Shown here piece by piece: positions 53,326-63,476 of a stretch of DNA of 64,000 nt. Source of the stretch: Streptomyces guryensis (GTDB lineage Bacteria; Actinomycetota; Actinomycetes; Streptomycetales; Streptomycetaceae); NCBI RefSeq assembly GCF_021261325.1, contig NZ_JAJSBI010000011.1, forward strand, positions 186,001 through 250,000. Direction: 5' to 3'. A program made the position numbers and the translations under genes. The notes under the pieces are model-generated. The model was not told where the DNA came from and did no database searches. It worked only from the letters and a program-made list of their open reading frames with translations. Position 1 is the stretch's first letter; each line of letters begins with the position of its first letter.

Positions 53326-54711
53326 GTGAGTGCAACCTCCGGCATACCCAGACGACGACGCGCGCTCCTCGCCGTACTCAGCACGCTCGGCCTGGCGGCC
53401 GTGCTCGCCACGGCCGCCACCCAGTCCGCCGACGCCTCGGCACCCGCACCCCCCTCGGGCTGGACCCAGCTCTTCCTCGACGACTTCAACGGCTCGGCCG
53501 GAACCGGCGCCAACACCTCCAACTGGCAGTACGACACCGGGACTTCGTACCCGGGCGGTGCCGCCAACTGGGGCACCGGCGAGATCGAGACGATGACGAA
53601 CAGCACGAACAACGTCTCACTCGACGGCAACGGCAACCTGCGTATCACCCCGCTGCGCGACTCCGCCGGCAACTGGACGTCGGGCCGTATCGAGACCAAC
53701 CGCACCGACTTCCAGCCTCCGGCCGGCGGCAAGCTGCGCGTCGAGGCGCGCATCCAGATGCCCAACGTCACCGGTGACGCCGGCGCCGGCTACTGGCCGG
53801 CGTTCTGGATGCTGGGCGCCCCCTACCGCGGCAACTACCAGAACTGGCCGAGCGTCGGCGAGCTGGACATCATGGAGAACGTCCAGGGCATCAACAAGGT
53901 CTGGGCGACCATGCACTGCGGTACGGACCCCGGCGGCCCGTGCAACGAGACGACGGGCCTCGGCAACTCGACGGCATGCCCCAACACGACCTGCCAGTCG
54001 TCCTTCCACACCTACACCATGGAGTGGGACCGCTCGGTGACCCCCGAGGCGATCCGCTTCTACGTCGACGGCGTCAACTACCAGACCGTCACGGCCAACC
54101 AGATGGACGCCACGACCTGGGCCAACGCCACCAACCACGGCTTCTTCGTCATCCTGAACGTGGCGATGGGCGGCGCCTTCCCGGCCGCGTTCGGCGGCGG
54201 CCCGACCGCCGCCACGGAGTCCGGCCACCCGATGCTGGTCGACTACGTCCAGGTCCTGTCGAGCAGCGGGAGCACCACCACGCCCCCGCCCTCCGGCAAC
54301 CATGACGCCTACAGCGCCGTCCAGGCCGAGTCCTACGACAGCCAGTCCGGCACCGCCACGGAGAGCACCTCCGACACCGGTGGCGGCCAGGACCTCGGCT
54401 CCCTGGCCAACGGCGACTGGGCCCTCTACAAGGGGGTCGACTTCGGCTCCACGGCGGCCACCCAGTTCTACGCACGTGTGGCGAGCGGCGCCGCGTCCGG
54501 GGTGAGCGGCCTGGTCGAGGTACGCCTGGACAGCCGTACCGCCACACCCATCGGCAGCTTCGCCCTCGCCAACACGGGCGGCTGGCAGTCCTGGAAGACG
54601 GTCCCGGCCAACATCACCTCGGTGACCGGTACCCACGACGTCTATCTGACCTTCACCAGCGGCCAACCGGCCGACTTCGTGAACGTGAACTGGTTCGACT
54701 TCGGCCACTGA
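53326..54711 (+). CDS. Secreted GH16 beta-glucanase with CBM6
   Basis: A 461-residue exoenzyme. Sec signal peptide about 1-38 (RRRRALLAVLSTLGLAAVLA...DASA). The GH16 laminarinase-type domain (about 40-305) has the catalytic VGELDIMENVQG motif with both acidic catalytic residues, and WP.FWML. A short Thr/Pro linker leads to a CBM6 (AVQAESYDSQSG ... DWALYKGVDFG ... NVNWFDFGH), binding beta-glucan ends. Substrate is likely beta-1,3-glucan. GTG 53326 has GGGAGG 7 nt upstream. The promoter carries a LacI-type palindrome. Confidence 0.9.
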   Translation: MSATSGIPRRRRALLAVLSTLGLAAVLATAATQSADASAPAPPSGWTQLFLDDFNGSAGTGANTSNWQYDTGTSYPGGAANWGTGEIETMTNSTNNVSLDGNGNLRITPLRDSAGNWTSGRIETNRTDFQPPAGGKLRVEARIQMPNVTGDAGAGYWPAFWMLGAPYRGNYQNWPSVGELDIMENVQGINKVWATMHCGTDPGGPCNETTGLGNSTACPNTTCQSSFHTYTMEWDRSVTPEAIRFYVDGVNYQTVTANQMDATTWANATNHGFFVILNVAMGGAFPAAFGGGPTAATESGHPMLVDYVQVLSSSGSTTTPPPSGNHDAYSAVQAESYDSQSGTATESTSDTGGGQDLGSLANGDWALYKGVDFGSTAATQFYARVASGAASGVSGLVEVRLDSRTATPIGSFALANTGGWQSWKTVPANITSVTGTHDVYLTFTSGQPADFVNVNWFDFGH

Positions 54712-54727
54712 CCCGGCTTGCCCAGTT

Positions 54728-54753
54728 CCCCGCGCCTCTGAAGGGGCGCGGGG
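54728..54753. terminator. Terminator hairpin between GH16 and AraC genes
   Basis: CCCCGCGCC (54728-54736) pairs with GGCGCGGGG (54745-54753) around an 8-nt loop, 17 nt after the GH16 stop. It is followed by the GGGCTGTATTGATATGCGGC repeat related to the one near 30115. It can terminate both converging genes. Confidence 0.65.
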
Positions 54754-54849
54754 CTGTATTGATATGCGGCTGGGCCGCGCGGGCGCGACCAGGCACAGCG
54801 TTTCCGCAGACCGTCGACGGCACACAGCCCCGCGCGGCGGAGCCGTAGT

Positions 54850-55761
54850 TCACCGAAGCTCCGCACGGAACCCCGCCGGCGTCACATCCGTGTGCTGCTG
54901 GAAGAACTTCGAGAAGTTCGCGGCGTCGGGGAACCCGACAGCCACCCCCACCCGGCCGATCGGCATGTCCGTATGGGCCAGCAGCCGCTTCGCCTCCAGG
55001 ATCACCCGCTTGTCGATGAAGCCCTTGGGCGTCTCACCGGTGGCGGCCCGGACCGCACGCACGAGGGTGCGGCGGGAGTAACCGAGGGCGTCGGCGTAGG
55101 CGCTGACGCTGTGATTGGTGGCGAAGTCCTTCTCCACGGCGTCCCGGAACAGGGTGAACGTGGTGTCCGACTGACGGCGGGCCGCCTCCGCCGAGCTGGC
55201 CGCCAGGTGCGCCAGCCGCAGCAGGAAGGCCGTGAGGGCGTGCCGCAGCACCGCCGTGTGCAGGCTGAGCGGCAGGGTGGTGGTGTCCTCGTACTCGCGT
55301 TGAAGCTGTGCGATGGCGGACTTCAGGGCCGTGAGCTGCTGCTGGTCGGGGTGGAGCAGGGGCGGCAGGTCGTAGCGGTAGAGGCCGGTCGCCTCCACCG
55401 TGGCGCGGGGCAGGAATCCGGGCTGCATGGCCAGGACGGTTCCGCGGTACTCGCTCGCTTTCGAGAAGCGGTGGACCTGGCCGGGGCGGATCCACAGCAC
55501 GTCGCCGGGCGAGGCCTCGTACTCCGCGAAGTCGACCATGTGGCGTACGGGGCCGTCGTCGAAGAACATCACGACGTGGAAGTCGATCCGGTGTACACGC
55601 TCCAGTGGGGCCGACCCCTCGGCGTGCCAGGTGCGGTCGGCTCCCATCGGGCCGACCCGTACGCCGACACCGCCCAGACTCAGTTCGACCGGGAAAGGGA
55701 ACGTTCGGATGCCGTCCACTTCGCCGTCACCGTCTCCACCTTGGATGGTTCTGCCCGCCAT
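54850..55761 (-). CDS. AraC-family regulator with cupin sensing domain
   Basis: A 303-residue regulator. An AraC-type cupin (HVVMFFDDGPVRHMVDF, SPGDVLWIRPGQVHRFS) occupies residues about 55-130. The C-terminal double helix-turn-helix (VSAYADALGYSRRTLVRAVR ... MPIGRVGVAVGFPDAANFSKFF) is complete. It is divergent from the pentose-phosphate operon over 147 bp with a 17-bp palindrome, so it may control transketolase and downstream genes or only itself. Effector unknown. Confidence 0.84.
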   Translation of the reverse strand: MAGRTIQGGDGDGEVDGIRTFPFPVELSLGGVGVRVGPMGADRTWHAEGSAPLERVHRIDFHVVMFFDDGPVRHMVDFAEYEASPGDVLWIRPGQVHRFSKASEYRGTVLAMQPGFLPRATVEATGLYRYDLPPLLHPDQQQLTALKSAIAQLQREYEDTTTLPLSLHTAVLRHALTAFLLRLAHLAASSAEAARRQSDTTFTLFRDAVEKDFATNHSVSAYADALGYSRRTLVRAVRAATGETPKGFIDKRVILEAKRLLAHTDMPIGRVGVAVGFPDAANFSKFFQQHTDVTPAGFRAELR

Positions 55762-55838
55762 GTCCTACTCGCGCCGCCTCGGTCGTGCCGTCGGTGTCCC
55801 ACTTTCACCACAGGCTGACACACGGCGACCTTCCCTCC

Positions 55839-55855
55839 TAAAAGTCAGACTTTTA
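55839..55855. promoter_or_regulatory. 17-bp palindrome in the AraC/transketolase divergent region
   Basis: TAAAAGTCAGACTTTTA is a perfect odd-length palindrome (8-bp arms around A55847) in an AT-rich patch 53 nt before the transketolase ATG. Either an operator for a dimeric regulator or part of the promoter. Confidence 0.5.
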
Positions 55856-55907
55856 AGTTTGAACGCATCAGAGCAGTGCAGCCGCTTCGATCGAGGACTT
55901 CTTGAAG

Positions 55908-57983
<2,076 letters not shown>

Positions 57984-58002
57984 TCCGATCGCCAGAAAGA
58001 AG

Positions 58003-59148
58003 ATGATCAAAGTGACCGAAGCAACCGCGACCGCGGGAGCACTCAAACGCCTGTCCGACGAGGGCGTCTCCATCTGGCTGGACGACCTCTCGCGCAAGCG
58101 GATCGAGTCCGGCAACCTCGCCGAACTCGTCGAGAACAGCAACGTGGTGGGCGTGACCACCAACCCGTCCATCTTCCGGGCCGCCATCGGCTCCGGCGAG
58201 GGCTACGAGGAGCAGCTCGCCGACCTCGCCGTCCGCGGTGTCACGGTCGAAGAGGCCGTACGGATGATGACCACCGCCGACGTCCGTGCCGCCGCCGACA
58301 TCCTGCGGCCCGTGTACGACGCGACCGGCGGCCGGGACGGCCGGGTCTCCATCGAGGTCGACCCGCGCCTGGCCCACGACACGAAGGCGACGATCGCCGA
58401 GGCCAAGCAGCTCGCCTGGCTGGTCGACCGCCCGAACGTGATGATCAAGATCCCGGCCACCCAAGCGGGCCTGCCGGCCATCACCGAGGTCATCGGCCTG
58501 GGCATCAGCGTCAACGTCACGCTGATCTTCTCCCTGGAGCGCTACCGCGAGGTCATGGACGCCTACCTCGCCGGTCTGGAGAAGGCGCGGGCGAAGGGCC
58601 TCGACCTCGCCGCCATCCACTCCGTGGCCTCCTTCTTCGTCTCCCGCGTCGACTCCGAGATCGACAAGCGGCTGGACGGCCTCAGCTCCCCCGAGGCGTC
58701 CGTCCTCAAGGGCAAGGCGGCGCTCGCCAACGCGCGCCTCGCCTACGAGGCGTACGAAGAGACCTTCGGTGGTGGGCGCTGGACCGCCCTCGCCGGTGCC
58801 AGGGCCAACAAGCAGCGCCCCCTGTGGGCCTCGACCGGCGTGAAGGACCCCGCGTACAAGGACACCCTGTACGTGGACGAACTCGTCGCGCCCGGCACCG
58901 TCAACACCATGCCGGAGGCCACGCTCAACGCCACCGCCGACCACGGCGACATCACCGGCGACACGGTGACCGGCGGCTACGCGCAGGCCCGCGCCGACCT
59001 GGCCGCCGTAGAAGCCCTCGGGATCTCCTACGACCAGGTCGTGCAGCAGCTCGAGGACGAGGGCGTCGCCAAGTTCGAGACGGCCTGGCAGGACCTGCTG
59101 GGCGCCGTCACGAAGTCCCTCGACAGCAAGGGAGTTGAGACGGAATGA
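58003..59148 (+). CDS. tal: Transaldolase
   Basis: A 381-residue TIM-barrel enzyme of the actinobacterial long transaldolase type. It moves dihydroxyacetone units between sugar phosphates. The Schiff-base lysine is K149 in NVMIKIPAT. VGVTTNPSIF near residue 48 and NVTLIFSLERY are conserved. ATG 58003 (with GAAAGAAG upstream) is used; GTG 58012 is an alternative. Its stop overlaps the zwf start by 4 nt. Confidence 0.94.
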   Translation: MIKVTEATATAGALKRLSDEGVSIWLDDLSRKRIESGNLAELVENSNVVGVTTNPSIFRAAIGSGEGYEEQLADLAVRGVTVEEAVRMMTTADVRAAADILRPVYDATGGRDGRVSIEVDPRLAHDTKATIAEAKQLAWLVDRPNVMIKIPATQAGLPAITEVIGLGISVNVTLIFSLERYREVMDAYLAGLEKARAKGLDLAAIHSVASFFVSRVDSEIDKRLDGLSSPEASVLKGKAALANARLAYEAYEETFGGGRWTALAGARANKQRPLWASTGVKDPAYKDTLYVDELVAPGTVNTMPEATLNATADHGDITGDTVTGGYAQARADLAAVEALGISYDQVVQQLEDEGVAKFETAWQDLLGAVTKSLDSKGVETE

Positions 59149-60698
59149 CCGAGCACACCACGGTCGGGCCGGCCCTCGACTGGACCAACCCCCTGCGCGA
59201 CGAGCGCGACCGCCGGCTCCCCCGTATCGCGGGCCCGTCCGGTCTCGTCATCTTCGGCGTCACCGGCGACCTGTCCCGCAAGAAGCTGATGCCCGCCGTG
59301 TACGACCTCGCCAACCGCGGCCTGCTGCCGCCGGGCTTCTCCCTGGTCGGGTTCGCCCGCCGGGACTGGGAGGACCAGGACTTCGCGCAGGTCGTGCACG
59401 ACGCGGTCCGCGAGCACGCGCGCACCGAGTTCCGTGAGGAGGTCTGGCAGCAGCTCGCCGAGGGCATGCGGTTCATCCCGGGCGACTTCGACGACGACAC
59501 CGCGTTCAAGCAGCTGAAGTCGGCCGTCGACGAGCTGGACGCCTCCCGCGGCACCGGAGGCAACTTCGCCTTCTACCTCTCCGTACCGCCGAAGTTCTTC
59601 CCCAAGGTCGTCCAGCAGCTCAAGAAGCACGGTCTGGCGAACGGGCGTGAGGGCTCCTGGCGGCGCGCGGTCATCGAGAAGCCGTTCGGACGCGACCTGG
59701 CCAGCGCCCGCGAGCTCAACTCGATCGTGCACGACGTGTTCGAGCCGGACCAGGTGTTCCGCATCGACCACTACCTGGGCAAGGAGACCGTCCAGAACAT
59801 CCTGGCGCTGCGCTTCGCCAACCAGATGTACGAGCCCATCTGGAACCGGTCGTACGTCGACCACATCCAGATCACCATGGCGGAGGACATCGGCATCGGC
59901 GGCCGCGCCGGCTACTACGACGGCATCGGCGCCGCCCGTGACGTCATCCAGAACCACCTGCTCCAGCTGATGGCGCTCACCGCCATGGAGGAGCCCATCG
60001 CCTTCGACGCCGAGTCGCTGCTCACCGAGAAGCTGAAGGTGCTGAAGTCGGTGCGGCTGCCGGAGAAGCTGGGCGAGCACACCGTTCTCGCGCAGTACGC
60101 GGAGGGCTGGCAGGGTGGCGAGAAGGTCCTCGGCTACCTGCAGGAAGACGGCATCGACCCGAACTCGAAGACCGACACCTACGCGGCCGTCAAGCTGGAG
60201 GTGGACAACCGCCGCTGGGCGGGCATCCCCTTCTACCTGCGCACCGGCAAGCGGCTGGGCCGCCGGGTCACCGAGATCGCGGTGGTCTTCAAGCGGGCGC
60301 CGCACTCCCCCTTCGACTCCACCGCCACGGAGGAGCTCGGGCAGAACGCGATCGTCATCCGCGTCCAGCCCGACGAGGGCATGACGGTCCGGTTCGGCTC
60401 CAAGGTGCCGGGCACCTCGATGGAGATCCGGGACGTGTCGATGGACTTCGCGTACGGCGAGTCCTTCACGGAGTCCAGCCCGGAGGCGTACGAGCGGCTC
60501 ATCCTGGATGTGCTGCTCGGCGACGCCAACCTGTTCCCCCGTCACCAGGAAGTGGAAGAGTCCTGGAAGATCCTCGACCCCATCGAGGAGTACTGGGCGC
60601 GGCACGGCAAGCCCGCGCAGTACCCCTCGGGCAGCTGGGGACCCGAGGAAGCCGACGAGATGCTCGCACGAGACGGACGGAGCTGGCGCAGGCCATGA
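59145..60698 (+). CDS. zwf: Glucose-6-phosphate 1-dehydrogenase
   Basis: A 517-residue NADP-dependent enzyme, the entry step of the oxidative pentose phosphate pathway. It has the nucleotide-binding GVTGDLSRKKLMPA near residues 38-51, EKPFGRDL, and the substrate-binding RIDHYLGKE motif around 206-214 with its catalytic His nearby. ATGA overlaps on both sides (tal before, opcA after) show tight coupling with its assembly partner OpcA. Confidence 0.95.
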   Translation: MTEHTTVGPALDWTNPLRDERDRRLPRIAGPSGLVIFGVTGDLSRKKLMPAVYDLANRGLLPPGFSLVGFARRDWEDQDFAQVVHDAVREHARTEFREEVWQQLAEGMRFIPGDFDDDTAFKQLKSAVDELDASRGTGGNFAFYLSVPPKFFPKVVQQLKKHGLANGREGSWRRAVIEKPFGRDLASARELNSIVHDVFEPDQVFRIDHYLGKETVQNILALRFANQMYEPIWNRSYVDHIQITMAEDIGIGGRAGYYDGIGAARDVIQNHLLQLMALTAMEEPIAFDAESLLTEKLKVLKSVRLPEKLGEHTVLAQYAEGWQGGEKVLGYLQEDGIDPNSKTDTYAAVKLEVDNRRWAGIPFYLRTGKRLGRRVTEIAVVFKRAPHSPFDSTATEELGQNAIVIRVQPDEGMTVRFGSKVPGTSMEIRDVSMDFAYGESFTESSPEAYERLILDVLLGDANLFPRHQEVEESWKILDPIEEYWARHGKPAQYPSGSWGPEEADEMLARDGRSWRRP

Positions 60699-61618
60699 AG
60701 ATCGACCTGACCGACACCACGGCAAGCAAGATCAACAAGGCGCTGGTGCAGGGTCGCCGCGCCATCGGCACACCCGCCGTGGGCATGGTCCTGACGATGG
60801 TCATCGTCACGGACGAGGAGAACGCCTACGACGCGATCAAGGCGGCCGAGGAGGCCTCGCACGAGCACCCCTCGCGCACCCTGGTCGTCATCAAGCGGCA
60901 CGCCCGCACCCCGCGCGACCGCATGGCCTCCAAGCTGGACGCCGAGGTCCGGGTGGGCGCGGACGCCGGCACCGGCGAGACGGTCGTGCTGCGCACCTAC
61001 GGCGAGGTGTCCGACCACGCCGACTCGGTCGTCCTGCCGCTCCTGCTGCCGGACGCGCCGGTCGTCGTGTGGTGGCCGGTGAACGCGCCCGAGGTGCCCG
61101 CGAAGGACCCGCTGGGCGCGCTCGCGCAGCGCAGGATCACCGACCTGTACGCCGTCGAGAACCCGACCGAGACGCTGCAGCAGCGGGCCCGCTCCTACGC
61201 GCCCGGCGACACCGACCTCGCCTGGACCCGGCTGACGCCGTGGCGCTCGATGCTGGCGGCGGCCCTGGACCAGGCCCGGACCCGGATCGTGTCGGGGGCC
61301 GTGGAGGCCGAGGCCGACAACCCGGCCGCCGAGCTGCTGGCGCGCTGGCTGGAGGCGCGGCTGAACGTGAAGATCGACCGTGTGGTCACCGCGGGACCGG
61401 TCGTCACGGCCGTCCGTCTCGGGACCGCGGACGGCGAGGTCGTCATCGACCGCCCCGAGGGCCCCCTGGCCACGCTCACCCTGCCGGGCCAGCCCTCGCG
61501 CACCCTCGCGCTGAAGGTCCGCACCACCTCCGAACTCATCGCCGAGGAGCTCAGGCGCCTCGACGCGGACGAGATGTACGCCGTCGCCCTGCGGGGCGAG
61601 GGGGTGTCTGATGGATGA
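60695..61618 (+). CDS. opcA: Glucose-6-phosphate dehydrogenase assembly/effector protein OpcA
   Basis: A 307-residue protein required for full activity or redox control of G6PDH in cyanobacteria and actinobacteria. Recognisable by the N-terminal LTDTTASKINKALVQGRR, VVWWPVNAP and LAWTRLTPWRSMLAAALDQ regions and its constant position after zwf. No catalytic motif. ATG 60695 overlaps the zwf stop by 4 nt. It is followed by 191 nt holding a structured element before pgi. Confidence 0.93.
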   Translation: MKIDLTDTTASKINKALVQGRRAIGTPAVGMVLTMVIVTDEENAYDAIKAAEEASHEHPSRTLVVIKRHARTPRDRMASKLDAEVRVGADAGTGETVVLRTYGEVSDHADSVVLPLLLPDAPVVVWWPVNAPEVPAKDPLGALAQRRITDLYAVENPTETLQQRARSYAPGDTDLAWTRLTPWRSMLAAALDQARTRIVSGAVEAEADNPAAELLARWLEARLNVKIDRVVTAGPVVTAVRLGTADGEVVIDRPEGPLATLTLPGQPSRTLALKVRTTSELIAEELRRLDADEMYAVALRGEGVSDG

Positions 61619-61658
61619 GGCCGGCCCTGAGCGACTGCGCCTCGTGACCCACCCGAGC

Positions 61659-61752
61659 GGGGTCCGGTGCGTGCGGCTGCAAGGCGGAGGAGGGAGTCGA
61701 CGCGGAGCGTCGGCGACCGACGGCAACGCCGCAGATGCGCATGCCGGACCCC
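61659..61752 (+). ncRNA. Strongly base-paired leader element upstream of pgi (candidate cis-RNA)
   Basis: GGGGTCCGG (61659-61667) pairs perfectly with CCGGACCCC (61744-61752), and the stem continues with wobble pairs through GCGTGCG/TGCGCAT and CTGC/GCAG (61677-61680 with about 61731-61734). Inside, CGACGC-GGA-GCGTCG (61698-61712) makes a second perfect hairpin, next to a purine-rich GGCGGAGGAGGGAG run. The 94-nt domain ends 57 nt before the pgi ATG. It could be a cis-regulatory RNA, a processing site or a dispersed repeat. A 68-codon frame across it is judged non-coding. Confidence 0.5.
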
Positions 61753-61809
61753 GCGACGCCGGCAAGATCCATCAGAGGCCCGCTCGGGCCACCAAGGAGA
61801 ACCTCTCCC

Positions 61810-63474
61810 ATGTCTGACTCACCGAAGCTCACCCGGCGCCCCGAGTGGACCGCCCTGGAGGACCACCGCGCCGACTCGCTGCAACGCCCGCGGCTGCGTG
61901 AGCTGTTCGCGGCGGATCCGGCCCGCGCCGAGCGGTACGTCGTGCGCGTCGGCGACCTGCGTATCGACTACTCCAAGCACCTCGTCAACGATGAGACCCT
62001 CGCGCTCCTGCAGGAACTGGCCGCCGCCACCGACGTGTTCGGGCTGCGCGACGCCATGTTCCGCGGCGAGAAGATCAACGTCACCGAGGACCGGGCCGTG
62101 CTGCACACGGCGCTGCGCGCCCCGCGGGACGCGGTCGTCGAGGTCGACGGCGAGAACGTGGTGCCCCAGGTCCACGCCGTCCTGGACAAGATGAGCGACT
62201 TCGCCGAGCGGGTCCGCTCGGGCGCCTGGACCGGCCACACCGGCAGGCGCATCCGGAACGTCGTCAACATCGGCATCGGCGGCTCCGACCTGGGCCCTGC
62301 GATGGCGTACGAGGCGCTGCGCACCTTCACGGCACGGGAGCTGACGTTCCGCTTCGTCTCCAACGTCGACGGCGCCGACCTGCACGAGGCTGTGCGGGAC
62401 CTGGACCCGGCGGAGACGCTGTTCATCGTCGCGTCGAAGACCTTCACCACGATCGAGACCATCACCAACGCCACGTCGGCCCGTTCCTGGCTGCTTGCCG
62501 GGCTCGGCGGCGAGGAGAAGGCGGTGGCCAGGCACTTCGTGGCGCTGTCGACGAACGCCGGCAAGGTCACCGGGTTCGGCATCGACCCGGACAACATGTT
62601 CGAGTTCTGGGACTGGGTCGGCGGTCGCTACTCCTTCGACTCGGCGATCGGCCTGTCCCTGATGATCGCGATCGGCCCGGACCGGTTCCGGGAGCTGCTC
62701 GACGGCTTCCACACCGTCGACGAGCACTTCCAGAACGCGCCCGCGGAGGCCAACGCCCCGCTGATCCTCGGCCTGTTGGGCATCTGGTACGGCAATTTCT
62801 TCGGCGCCGAGTCCCATGCGGTGCTGCCGTACAGCCACTACCTGTCGAAGTTCACGGCGTATCTGCAGCAGCTGGACATGGAGTCCAACGGCAAGTCGGT
62901 GGACCGCGACGGCCAGGCGGTGGGCTGGGAGACCGGCCCGGTGGTGTGGGGCACGCCCGGCACCAACGGACAGCACGCCTACTACCAGCTGATCCACCAG
63001 GGCACCCGGCTGATCCCCGCGGACCTGATCGGGTTCGCGCGTCCGGCGGCCGAGCTCGGCGACGAACTCAAGGCCCAGCACGACCTGTTGATGGCCAACC
63101 TGTTCGCGCAGGGCCAGGCACTCGCCTTCGGCAAGACCGCCGACGAGGTGCGCGCGGAGGGGATCCCGGAGGAGCAGGTGCCGCACCGCACCTTCCAGGG
63201 CAACCACCCCACCACGACGATCCTGGCCCGCGAGTTGACGCCGTCGGTCCTCGGCCAGCTGATCGCCCTCTACGAGCACAAGGTGTTCGTCCAGGGCGCA
63301 GTCTGGAACATCGACTCCTTCGACCAGTGGGGCGTCGAGCTCGGCAAGGTCCTCGCCAAGCGCGTCGAACCCGCACTCACCCAAGGCGCGGACGTCCCCG
63401 GCCTCGACCCCTCCACCACCGCCCTCGTGGCCGCGTACCGCGAGCTCAAGAACGCTCAGGAAGAAGTGAACTGA
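61810..63474 (+). CDS. pgi: Glucose-6-phosphate isomerase
   Basis: A 554-residue enzyme interconverting glucose-6-phosphate and fructose-6-phosphate, returning non-oxidative pathway sugars to glucose-6-phosphate. PGI signatures are present: NIGIGGSDLGPAMAYEAL, SKTFTTIET, FGAESHAVLPYSHYLSKF, GTPGTNGQHAYYQLIHQG and NHPTTT. ATG 61810 follows AAGGAGA about 9 nt upstream. Next gene gnd begins 2 nt after the stop. The structured element lies in its leader. Confidence 0.95.
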   Translation: MSDSPKLTRRPEWTALEDHRADSLQRPRLRELFAADPARAERYVVRVGDLRIDYSKHLVNDETLALLQELAAATDVFGLRDAMFRGEKINVTEDRAVLHTALRAPRDAVVEVDGENVVPQVHAVLDKMSDFAERVRSGAWTGHTGRRIRNVVNIGIGGSDLGPAMAYEALRTFTARELTFRFVSNVDGADLHEAVRDLDPAETLFIVASKTFTTIETITNATSARSWLLAGLGGEEKAVARHFVALSTNAGKVTGFGIDPDNMFEFWDWVGGRYSFDSAIGLSLMIAIGPDRFRELLDGFHTVDEHFQNAPAEANAPLILGLLGIWYGNFFGAESHAVLPYSHYLSKFTAYLQQLDMESNGKSVDRDGQAVGWETGPVVWGTPGTNGQHAYYQLIHQGTRLIPADLIGFARPAAELGDELKAQHDLLMANLFAQGQALAFGKTADEVRAEGIPEEQVPHRTFQGNHPTTTILARELTPSVLGQLIALYEHKVFVQGAVWNIDSFDQWGVELGKVLAKRVEPALTQGADVPGLDPSTTALVAAYRELKNAQEEVN

Positions 63475-63476
63475 CC

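Noticed and set aside
61611..61817. 68-codon ORF between opcA and pgi
   Set aside because: It overlaps opcA by 8 nt and pgi by 8 nt, has Arg/Gly/Ala-rich low-complexity sequence without recognisable fold, and its bases are better explained by the long stem and hairpin pairing.
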